From assembly GCA_963995525.1 (NCBI GenBank), contig OZ023216.1:54629611-54693610 (forward strand): DNA of 64,000 bases. Reading direction: 5' to 3'. The DNA comes from Escarpia spicata (taxonomy: Eukaryota > Annelida > Polychaeta > Sabellida > Siboglinidae). Position numbers and translations under genes: made by a program. Each line of letters opens with the position of its first letter. Position 1 is the stretch's first letter. The notes beneath the pieces are model-generated. The model made no database searches and had not been told where the DNA came from. It saw only the letters and a list, made by a program, of their open reading frames with translations. Below, piece after piece: positions 25,301 through 37,100 of this stretch.

Positions 25301-27652
25301 GTTGCCCTGATACCACACCACGAGGTAGCGACACAAGTTGTCAGGGTAGAAAGTTCAAACTTTGCATGTAGGTTGCCCTGATACCACACCACGAGGTAGC
25401 GACACAAGTTGTCAGGGTAGAAAGTTCAAACTTTGCATGTAGGTTGCCCTGATACCACACCACGAGGTAGCGACACAAGTTGTCAGAGTAGAAAGTTCAA
25501 ACTTTGCATGTAGGTTGCCCTGATACCACACCACGAGGTAGCGACACAAGTTGTCAGGGTAGAAAGTTCAAACTTTGCATGTAGGTTGCCCTGATACCAC
25601 ACCACGAGGTAGCTACACAAGTTGTCAGGGTAGAAAGTTCAAACTTTGCATGTAGGTTGCCCTGATACCACACCACGAGGTAGCGACACAAGTTGTCAGG
25701 GTAGAAAGTTCAAACTTTGCATGTAGGTTGCCCTGATACCACACCACGAGGTAGCTACACAAGTTGTCAGGGTAGAAAGTTCAAACTTTGCATGTAGGTT
25801 GCCCTGATACCACACCACGAGGTAGCGACACAAGTTGTCAGGGTAGAAAGTTCTAACTTTGCATGTAGGTTGCCCTGATACCACACCACGAGGTAGCAAC
25901 ACAAGTTGTCAGGGTAGAAAGTTCAAACTTTGCATGTAGGTTGCCCTGATACCACACCACGAGGTAGCTACACAAGTTGTCAGGGTAGAAAGTTCAAACT
26001 TTGCATGTAGGTTGCCCTGATACCACACCACGAGGTAGCGACACAAGTTGTCAGGGTAGAAAGTTCAAACTTTGCATGTAGGTTGCCCTGATACCACACC
26101 ACGAGGTAGCAACACAAGTTGTCAGGGTAGAAAGTTCTAACTTTGCATGTAGGTTGCCCTGATACCACACCACGAGGTAGCTACACAAGTTGTCAGGGTA
26201 GAAAGTTCAAACTTTGCATGTAGGTTGCCCTGATACCACACCACGAGGTAGCTACACAAGTTGTCAGGGTAGAAAGTTCAAACTTTGCATGTAGGTTGCC
26301 CTGATACCACACCACGAGGTAGCGACACAAGTTGTCAGGGTAGAAAGTTCAAACTTTGCATGTAGGTTGCCCTGATACCACACCACGAGGTAGCAACACA
26401 AGTTGTCAGGGTAGAAAGTTCAAACTTTGCATGTAGGTTGCCCTGATACCACACCACGAGGTAGCGACACAAGTTGTCAGGGTAGAAAGTTCAAACTTTG
26501 CATGTAGGTTGCCCTGATACCACACCACGAGGTAGCTACACAAGTTGTCAGGGTAGAAAGTTCAAACTTTGCATGTAGGTTGCCCTGATACCACACCACG
26601 AGGTAGCGACACAAGTTGTCAGGGTAGAAAGTTCAAACTTTGCATGTAGGTTGCCCTGATACCACACCACGAGGTAGCTACACAAGTTGTCAGGGTAGAA
26701 AGTTCAAACTTTGCATGTAGGTTGCCCTGATACCACACCACGAGGTAGCTACACAAGTTGTCAGGGTAGAAAGTTCAAACTTTGCATGTAGGTTGCCCTG
26801 ATACCACACCACGAGGTAGCTACACAAGTTGTCAGGGTAGAAAGTTCAAACTTTGCATGTAGGTTGCCCTGATACCACACCACGAGGTAGCGACACAAGT
26901 TGTCAGGGTAGAAAGTTCAAACTTTGCATGTAGGTTGCCCTGATACCACACCACGAGGTAGCTACACAAGTTGTCAGGGTAGAAAGTTCTAACTTTGCAT
27001 GTAGGTTGCCCTGATACCACACCACGAGGTAGCGACACAAGTTGTCAGGGTAGAAAGTTCTAACTTTGCATGTAGGTTGCCCTGATACCACACCACGAGG
27101 TAGCGACACAAGTTGTCAGAGTAGAAAGTTCAAACTTTGCATGTAGGTTGCCCTGATACCACACCACGAGGTAGCGACACAAGTTGTCAGGGTAGAAAGT
27201 TCAAACTTTGCATGTAGGTTGCCCTGATACCACACCACGAGGTAGCGACACAAGTTGTCAGGGTAGAAAGTTCTAACTTTGCATGTAGGTTGCCCTGATA
27301 CCACACCACGAGGTAGCAACACAAGTTGTCAGGGTAGAAAGTTCAAACTTTGCATGTAGGTTGCCCTGATACCACACCACGAGGTAGCTACACAAGTTGT
27401 CAGGGTAGAAAGTTCAAACTTTGCATGTAGGTTGCCCTGATACCACACCACGAGGTAGCGACACAAGTTGTCAGGGTAGAAAGTTCTAACTTTGCATGTA
27501 GGTTGCCCTGATACCACACCACGAGGTAGCGACACAAGTTGTCAGGGTAGAAAGTTCAAACTTTGCATGTAGGTTGCCCTGATACCACACCACGAGGTAG
27601 CTACACAAGTTGTCAGGGTAGAAAGTTCAAACTTTGCATGTAGGTTGCCCTG
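19347..27652. repeat. 71-bp satellite array, about 117 copies
   Basis: The unit contains ACCACACCACGAGGTAGCGA, CACAAGTTGTCAGGGTAGAA and AGTTCAAACTTTGCATGTAG, with a period of 71 bp over 8.3 kb. Variation is concentrated at a few sites: GCGACAC/GCTACAC/GCAACAC, TTCAAAC/TTCTAAC, ATACC/ATGCC and CACGAGG/CACAAGG. Variant order repeats at offsets that are multiples of 71 (1207, 2627, 2698 and 3337 bp), showing internal block duplication. Each monomer can fold: TCAGGG pairs with CCCTGA, and AAAGTT with AACTTT between them. Short minus-strand open frames of 62-68 codons are artefacts. The array lies upstream of the 12-exon gene. Confidence 0.98.
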
Positions 27653-28013
27653 ATACACCGATGCTTTAAAATGATATTAACTGGCAACTAACTTGCATTT
27701 CTGGAAGAGTAAATTCACATCAAAGCAATAATAACTGGCGGCCTAGGTTACTGTGAAATTGCCCATAGGTACAAGGCTATTAAACCTTACTTTTAAACCC
27801 GAAAATCCCAGCAAATTAATAGATTTGTTTTCATCATCATGTGACATGTTTACACTGTGTAGTCATAGTCATAGATAAAGGCAGAGCTGCTGCAATTTAA
27901 CACTGTTATATGTCGCTAATAGTAATACTGAACATTTGCAGAGAGCTATCTTATGACACCCTAAGTGAAGTTACATAAGTGCAGAATGTAGTGACATGAG
28001 GTTGTTGTTTCAG
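27653..28013. other. Unique sequence upstream of the first supported exon
   Basis: About 360 bp ending in a good acceptor (GTTGTTGTTTCAG) at 28013. No upstream coding exon was found here or within the satellite. Confidence 0.5.
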
Positions 28014-28024
28014 AGAATGTTGTG

Positions 28025-28176
28025 ATGGAGACAAGGGAAGACGTTCCTCTCATGCTGTCCCTCTCCCCCAGCCACTGTCCTGACAGTCCCGACACACCTC
28101 TCTCCTACCAGGAGTTCTGGCCAGCCTGTCTTCACGCAGAGGAAGGATTCAGCAACGTCCATTTCGAGCTGTTTGG
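28025..28176 (+). CDS. Exon 1 (first coding exon) of the 12-exon gene
   Basis: The exon begins at 28014 after GTTGTTGTTTCAG and contains ATG at 28025 followed by G, a fair start context. It encodes METREDVPLMLSLSP... and ends ...FELFG, at donor GTTTGT (28177). Phase 2 out joins exon 2 and leaves glycine intact. If translation starts in an unseen upstream exon, the frame is also open back to 28014. Confidence 0.65.
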
Positions 28177-31100
28177 GTTTGTCCATCACAGATTCACAAT
28201 GAAATAACACACGTGATTTAAATTACGAATTCAGTGAGATACGTTCAAACTTTGCAAACTAACTTGTGTGATCAATAGTCCTTTTGTTTCTAATACATCC
28301 TCTTGTTGATGTCTTATTTTTGTTGTTATTCAAATTTTTTTGTTTGCATTAACTCAATAGCGAATTGACTGTTCTACAGCTTGGTAATTCCATGCCAACT
28401 CTTTCCATGCATTCGGAGCATGTTTACAAGGATAGCTTTTGGGTCGAAACGAGCGTCAAAATGAGTTATTGTGCAATATTCCGATGTAATACAAACACTA
28501 GTCATCATAGAGGAACAAGTCGACTAGGTTTCGCCGAGCTTGGGCTCTATATATCATAGTGACATTATTGACTGGCAACCCTGGCAAACACATTGCCAAC
28601 TATATATCATAGTGACATTATTGACTGGCGACCCTGGCAAACACATTGCCAACTATATATCATAGTGACATTATTGACTGGCGACCCTGTCAAACACATT
28701 GCCAACTATATATCATAGTGACATTATTGACTGGCAACCCTGGCAAACACATTGCCAACTATATATCATAGTGACATTATTGACTGGCAACCCTGGCAAA
28801 CACATTGCCAACGATATATCATAGTGACATTATTGACTGGCAACCCTGGCAAACACATTGCCAACTATATATCATAGTGACATTATTGACTGGCGACCCT
28901 GTCAAACACATTGCCAACTATATATCATAGTGACATTATTGACTGGCAACCCTGGCAAACACATTGCCAACTATATATCATAGTGACATTATTTCACAAG
29001 TTATAATAATAAGGCTAAGCTAAGAAGCAAAACTATTAGAAGTCATAGAACTGGGCCAACAGTATCCTTATAATTATGTCCATTGTTACTCTGGTTTTTG
29101 GAAAACACCAAATGCATATTTCCACCAAATCACAGCCAGTTGTTCACCAGACACTTGTGTAAACATATGCATTAACAAATTCATCCGTTGTCACATGACT
29201 GTTATTCTATTCATTATGATAACATGATACATCATGTGATCAGCCAGCTTCCGGTTGTGGATGCATGGATGGAAGCTTCCGGTTGTGGCTGCATGGATGG
29301 AAGCTTCTGGTTGTGGCTGTGTGGATGGAAGCTTCTGGTTGTGGCTGTGTGGATGGAAGCTTCCGGTTGTGACTGCATGGATAGAAGCTTCCGGTTGTGG
29401 CTATGTGGATGGAAGCTTCCGGTTGTGGCTGCATGGATGGAAGCTTCTGGTTGTGGCTGTGTGGATGGAAGCTTCCGGTTGTGGCTGCATGGATAGAAGC
29501 TTCCGGTTGTGGCTATGTGGATGGAAGCTTCTGGTTGTGGCTGCATGGATGGAAGCTTTTGGTTGTGGCTGCATGGATGGAAGCTTCTGGTTGTGGCTGC
29601 ATGGATGGAAGCTTCCGGTTGTGACTGCGAGGATGGAAGTTTTTGGTTGTGGCTGTGTGGATGGAAGCTTCTGGTTGTGGCTGCATGGATGGAAGCTTTT
29701 GGTTGTGGCTGTGTGGATGGAAGCTTCCAGTTGTGGCTGCATGGATGGAAGCTTCTGGTTGTGGCTGTGTGGATGGAAGCTTCCAGTTGTGGCTGCATGG
29801 ATGGAAGCTTCCGGTTGTGGCTATGTGGATGGAAGCTTCTGGTTGTGGCTGCATGGATTGAAGCTTTTGGTTGTGGCAGCATAGATGGAAGCTTCTGGTT
29901 GTGGCTGCATGGATGGAAGCTTCCAGTTGTGACTGCGAGGATGGAAGGTTCCAGTTGTGACTGCTTGGATGGAAGCTTCCGGTTGTGACTGCGAGGATGG
30001 AAGGTTCCAGTTGTGACTGCTTGGATGGAAGTTTTCGGTTGTGGCTGTGTGGATGGAAGCTTCTGGTTGTGGCTGCATGGATGGAAGGTTCCAGTTGTGA
30101 CTGCTTGGATGGAAGTTTTCGGTTGTGGCTGTGTGGATGGAAGCTTCTGGTTGTGGCTGCATGGATGGAAGCATCCGGTTGTGACTGCTTGGATGGAAGC
30201 TTTCGGTTGTGGCTGTGTGGATGGAAGCTTCTGGTTGTGGCTGCATGGATGGAAGCTTCCGGTTGTGACTGCTTGGATGGAAGTTTTCGGTTGTGGTTGT
30301 GTGGATGGAAGCTTCTGGTTGTGGCTGCATGGATGGAAGCTTCTGGTTGTGGCTGCATGGATGGAAGCTTCTGGTTGTGACTGCTCGGATGGAAGCTTTC
30401 GGTTGTGGCTGTGTGGATGGAAGCTTCTGGTTGTGGCTGCATGGATGGAAGCTTCCGGTTGTGACTGCGTGGATGGAAACTTCCAGTTGTGACTGTGTGG
30501 ATGGAAGCTTCCGGTTGTGACTGCTCGGATGGAAGCTTTCGGTTGTGGCTGTGTGGATGGAAGCTTCTGGTTGTGGCTGCATGGATGGAAGCTTCCGGTT
30601 GTGACTGCGTGGATGGAAACTTCCAGTTGTGACTGTGTGGATGGAAGCTTCCGGTTGTGACTGCTCGGATGGAAGCTTTCGGTTGTGGCTGTGTGGATGG
30701 AAGCTTCTGGTTGTGGCTGCATGGATGGAAGCTTCTGGTTGTGGCTGCATGGATGGAAGCTTCTGGTTGTGGCTGCATGGATGGAAGCTTCTGGTTGTGA
30801 CTGCTTGGATGGAAGCTTTCGGTTGTGGCTGTGTGGATGGAAGCTTCTGGTTGTGGCTGCATGGATGGAAGCTTCCGGTTGTGACTGCATGGATGGAAAC
30901 TTCCGGTTGTGACTATGTGGATGGAAACTTCCGGTTGTGATTGCTTGGATGTACCTTTTCATTCTAGCGAAGCTTTGAAACAGACTATTCAAGTTTTTAA
31001 ATTTAACGTTTCAAGTGTTCATATGTACCCATTTCAAAATGACCGGTGCCGTCAAATCACGCAGTGGTTTATTGGCTTGACAGGTGCAATTGATTGACGG

Positions 31101-34100
31101 TTTAGATATTTAGATATGGCAGTGTATGGAAGTAAACAAATTAGGTGTGTCCGAGAAAGTTCTGGAAGTGCGGTGTCAGTCAACATTATATGCCTAGTAT
31201 TTGGTAACAAACTCGGGAATAACTTCAAATTTGAAAAAATAATTACACCGTTGCCATGACACCGTTGCCATGACACCGTTGCCATGACACCGTTGCCATG
31301 ACACCGTTGCCATGACACCGTTGCCATGACACCGTTGCCATGACATGACACCGTTGCCATGCCACCGTTGCCATGACACCGTTGCCATGCCACCGTTGCC
31401 ATGACACCGTTGCCATGACACCGTTGCCATGACACCGTTGCCATGACACCGTGTGCCATGACATGACACCGTTGCCATGACACCGTTGCCGTGACACCGT
31501 TGCCATGACACCGTGTGCCATGACACCGTTGCCATGACACTGTGTGCCATGACACCGTTGCCATGACACCGTTGCCATGACACCGTGTGCCATGACACCG
31601 TTGCCATGACACCGTGTGCCATGACACCATTGCCATGACACCGTGTGCCATGACACCGTTGCCATGACACCGTGTGCCATGACATGACACCGTTGCCATG
31701 ACACCGTGTGCCATGACACCGTGTGCCATGACACTCACAAAGCACATTCGTATCAATACGCTAAAAAAAAGCGATATACATAATTATCAATGCAATGATG
31801 TATTAAAATATTTGAGACTTGAAAATATGTAACATTTTACATTCTAATAAGTGTACACGGGTGTACACCAATTTTCTATGGTTCCCCAAAATGACTTCAC
31901 TGTCTCAAAACAAGATGGCGATAGTTTTGTTTTATTCATGAGGTAGTGTTATACAAAACAAACACCTGGTGTTGATGCTTGAGCGGTCTAAGTTGGATAT
32001 TCACTTTTGATAAAGTGTTTGTGGTTTCTGTGAGTGAAAACAAGTTATGAGAATCAAACATTGCAGATAACTACCAACAGTGAAGGAGACAAACAGATGT
32101 ATTTTGTGCAGTCTACAATATGGACGGCACATGCCGGCTGGCTGGCTGTGCATACACTGGGTACAGCCATCTCAGCAGCTCTGACTGGCAGGCTGGCTGG
32201 CTGTGCATACACTGGGTACAGCCATCTCAGCAGCTCTGACTGGCAGGCTGGCTGGCTGTGCATACACTGGGTACAGCCATCTCAGCAGCTCTGGCTGGCA
32301 GGCTGGCTGGCTGTGCATACACTGGGTACAGCCATCTCAGCAGCTCTGACTGGCAGGCAATTAACGCAGCCTCAAGGATACCAGAACTCTGTAAAGGCTG
32401 ATCATTTAGGTGGAACATTCAATCTTTTTACATCGCTGAGCTTTGAATCTGGTGTGATAGTAGTAGATATTAAATTACATTGATAGATTCAACAGTCAAG
32501 GTTGGCTTTGGAAATCACTGGCCCAGTGTCAGATGCTGCCATAAGGTGTACGCTAATAAGGCCATGTACACTTAACAGAGGGAGTACAGTATCTAAGTTT
32601 AAAGTTGTAAGTATGTATTTTATTTATGCATCTGGGTGTTTATATCGGAGCAGTATGATGCGTTTTTACCTTAATTACATAACTACACAGATGTGAAGAT
32701 GCCAAATGATATTTATAAAAAAAGAATTAAATGTTTGTTATAAAATATTGTTCTATGACAGTTGTTTATTTGTCATATATGTATATACACGTATATATAT
32801 ATATATATATATCACAAACAACTGTCATAGACCATTATACAAAATTTGTACTGCTGTAGGACTGGTTTATGCATATATTTATATATATATATATATATAT
32901 ATTCATATATATACATATACCAGTCCTACAATACAAATTTGGTAGTGCTTGAAACAGCAAAAGATATGGAGACTCTTTTATAGAGTTGTTATTTATGCTA
33001 AATACTGGACTGGTTCATGCATAATAAAGGTAATAATACAATAGTTTGTACCCTGCATGTAATTGTTTGGTTTTTTATAAGTATCACAATGTGGCAACAA
33101 TGTGTGTTTCAGGGCGCTGGTGTCTCGAGCCAACGTCTGGCTGAAGGAGAACAGTTCCATTGACCTACTCAAGTGCGAGACCCTGGAGAAGAAGATTACA
33201 TCAGCAGACGCACTCAGCAATGATGACCTACAGTTTGATGTACCATCTGAAGACACAAATGTCTACAGTGTTCACGGTCTACGGTATGTGTGTTCACGGC
33301 CTGCGTTATGTGTGTTCATAGTCTACAGTATGTGTGTTCACAGTCTACGGTATGTGTTCACAGTCTACGGTATATGTGTTCACGGCCTATGGTATATGTG
33401 GTCACAATCTACGGTATGTGTGTTCACAGTTTACGGTATGTGTGTTCATGGCCTATGGTATATGTGGTCACAATCTACGGTATGTGTGTTCACAGTTTAC
33501 GGTATGTGTGTTCACGGCCTATGGTATATGTGGTCACAATCTACGGTATGTGTGTTCACAGTTTATGGTATGTGTGTTCATGGCCTATGGTATGTGTGTT
33601 TACAGTCTATGGTACGTGTGTTCATGATCTATGGTATGTGTTCACAGCCTGTGGTATATGTGTTCACGGCCTGTGTATATATGTGTTCACGGCCTGTGGT
33701 ATACGTGTTCATGGCCTGTGGTATACGTGTTCACGCCCTGTGTTATATGTGTTCACGCCCTGTGTTATATGTGTTCACGGCCTGTGGTATATGTATTCAC
33801 GGCCTGTGGTATATGTGTTCATGGTCTGTGGTAAGTATGTTTTATGGTCTCTGATGTGCTTAGAATTAGCTAATTATTGTTGTGAACATGAAAACGATTG
33901 TTGCCATTTTTAAGTTAGGTTTCAGTATGTTTTTCTGCACTAACAAGCGACATGGAGAGAGTGTACAAAGGAGAATTGTAACTTGATTTATGTTTGTCTT
34001 CAGACTCTGGTATAGAAGAGTGAAGACAGAGGTCAGAGTTCACACAATCCATCTCGGGTACAAGAACATCGTTCCACAGTGCCTGGAGACGACTAGGAGC

Positions 34101-37100
34101 TCTCTGATCTTTGAGGATCTCTCTCAGATGTATGAGTTTGTCAACGAGAGTCTCATAGAGAACCCTTTGGAAGGTTTGTACTGAAGTCTGCTTCATGGCA
34201 GATGACGTCAACCATTTGGTGCGGGCACAGTAATCTTCTTTCTGGCCAGTCTGGAATCATTCTTACATTACTCATCTTTTCATGGGAATTACATTATTCA
34301 CTAATCAAAGTGAATCACACAACACGCATCCTTAGGGTGTGTGGACATATACTCAGGGGGGTGGACATATACCCAGGGGGTGTGGACAGATAACCAGTGG
34401 GTGTGGACATATACCCAGGGGGTGTGGACAGATAACCAGTGGGTGTGGACATATACCCAGGGGGTGTGGACATATACCCAGGGGGGGTGGACATATACCC
34501 ATGGTGTGTGGACATATACCCAGGGGGGTGGACATATACCTATGGTGTGTGGACATATACCCAGGGGGGTGGACATATACCCAGGGGGGTGGACATATAC
34601 CCATGGTGTGTGGACATATACCCATGGTGTGTGGACATATACCCAGGGGGGTGGACATATACCCAGGGGGGTGGACATATACCCAGGGGGGTGGACATAT
34701 ACCCATGGTGTGTGGACATATACCCATGGTGTGTGGACATATACCCAGGGGGGTGGACATATACCCAGGGGGTGGACATATACCCATGGTGTGTGGACAT
34801 ATACCCATGGTGTGTGGACATATACCCAGGGGGGTGGACATATACCCAGGGGGGTGGACATATACCCAGGGGGGTGGACATATACCCAGGGGGGTGGACA
34901 TATACCCATGGTGTGTGGACATATACCCATGGTGTGTGGACATATACCCAGGGGGGTGGACATATACCCAGGGGGGTGGACATATACCCAGGGGGGTGGA
35001 CATATACCCAGGGGGGTGGACATATACCCATGGTGTGTGGACATATACCCAGGGGGGTGGACATATACCCAGGGGGGTGGACATATACCCATGGTGTGTG
35101 GACATATACCCATGGTGTGTGGACATATATCCAGGGTGTGTTTACATATATCCAGGGTGTGTTTACATATACCCAGGGTGTGTAGACAGATACCCATGGT
35201 GTGTGGACAGATACCCAGGGATGTGGACATATATCTAGGGGGTGTGAATAGATACCCAGGGGGGGACATATACCCACGGGGTGTGGACAGATACCCAGGA
35301 GGTGTGGACATATACTCAGGGGGTGTGGACAGATAACCAGTGGGTGTGGACAGATTCCCAGGGAGTGTGGACAGATATCCAGGGGCATGTGGGCAGATAC
35401 TCAGTGGGTGTGGACATATACCCAGGGGCTTGTGGACAGATACCCAGGGGTGTGGACAGATGATGATAGATGTTCTTCTGGGTATCAGAAAACATTGGTT
35501 TTAGGAGCAGTTTATTCAAGCATATTTGAATATTTAATGCTTTCTGGTTTGTTTGTATGAAATTGTGCTGAGGTATCATGAAAGAGTTGCCTTCAATTGA
35601 CAGGGGTGATCATTACGATGGAGACAGTGGCCGTGAAGCTGCGGCGCCCGGATTGGGCCGGCGAACCAGTGGATGCAGAGAGGACTTGTTGGCCTGACAG
35701 CGCAAAGTACCACATTCTGAACATCGGCCGAATATTCTACATTCATCTGTTCCCTGCCTACGAACAAGTCGGTGCGTACCATAGCCATCTGCAGCTGTAG
35801 TAGAATGACATGGTGGAGTAGTAACGTACATAATCAGACAAGGCCAATTACTTGAGCTACTATGCCACCACAGAGGATGACTACAGCTGCGGAGATGATG
35901 TTACAAAGTATGACTAATATACAGACGCTGACAATGTTCTTCTTTGTCAATGCAATTGGTTGTCGTACACTTGTAAAATAACTGAATAGTTAACACGATG
36001 ACTGCATTGTGACATAAGAAAGTAGGTTCGCTCTGTTTCAGTCATAGACTCAGGTGGCACTAACAAGGGTAGAGTGCACAAAGGTGAATTCTCACCTGGT
36101 TTATGTGTGCATGGGGCTGATTGTCACTTGGTTTACATGTGCAGTGACTGATTGTTACTTGGTTTCCTTGTGCAGAATCTGATTGTCATTTTTGGTTTAT
36201 ATGTGCAGTGGCTGATTGTCACTTGGTTTACATGTACAGGGGCAGATTGTCACTTGGTTTACATGTACAGGGGCTGATTGTCACTTGGTTTACATGTACA
36301 GGGGCTGATTGTCACTTGGTTTACATGTACAGGGGCTGATTGTCACTTGGTTTACATGTACAGGGGCTGATTGTCACTTGGTTTACATGTACAGGGGCTG
36401 ATTGTCACTTGGTTTACATGTACAGGGGCTGATTGTCACTTGGTTTACATGTACAGGGGCTGATTGTCACTTGGTTTACATGTACAGGGGCTGATTGTCA
36501 CTTGGTTTACATGTACAGGGGCTGATTGTCACTTGGTTTACGTGTACAGGGGCTGATTGTCACTTGGTTTACATGTACAGGGGCTGATTGTCACTTGGTT
36601 TACGTGTACAGGGGCTGATTGTCACTTGGTTTACGTGTACAGGGGCTGATTGTCACCTGGTTTACGTGGGCATGGGGCTGAGTGTCACTTGGTTTGATGT
36701 GGAGGGGCTGCTTGTCACTTGGTTTACGTGTGCAGTGGCTGATTGTCATTTGGTTTATGTGTGCAATGGCTGATTGCCACTTGGTTTACATGTGCAGTGA
36801 TTGATTGTCACTTGGTTTATGTGTGCAAAGGCTGATTGACACTTGGTTTACATGTACAGGGGCTGATTGTCACTTGGTTTACGTGTGCATGGGGCTGAGT
36901 GTCACTTGGTTTGATGTGGAGGGGCTGCTTGTCACTTGGTTTGATGTGGAGGGGCTGCTTGTCACTTGGTTTACATGTGCAGTGGCTGATTGTCACTTGG
37001 TTTATGTGTGCAATGGCTGATTGCCACTTGGTTTACATGTGCAGTGATTGATTGTCACTTGGTTTACGTGTGCAAAGGCTGATTGACACTTGGTTTACAT

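Noticed and set aside
19519..27535. Dozens of 62-68-codon minus-strand frames (MSLPRGVVSGQPTCK-type)
   Set aside because: Each spans three monomers of the 71-bp satellite and ends at the same periodic stop.
29232..30992. 586-codon minus-strand and several plus-strand frames in the 28-bp array
   Set aside because: Repeat artefact in intron 1 of the plus-strand gene.
32034..32483. 149-codon frame in intron 1
   Set aside because: It consists mainly of the four-copy 55-bp repeat read in rotated frames.
34301..35388. Long proline/tyrosine-rich frames on both strands (PPWVYVHTP-type repeats)
   Set aside because: They follow the 20/21-bp array; frames on both strands are open and unit lengths alternate, so no conserved frame exists.
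34336..35462. G-quadruplex array
   Set aside because: G-runs recur but are separated by about 14 nt, longer than canonical loops; a non-canonical structure cannot be excluded but is not supported.
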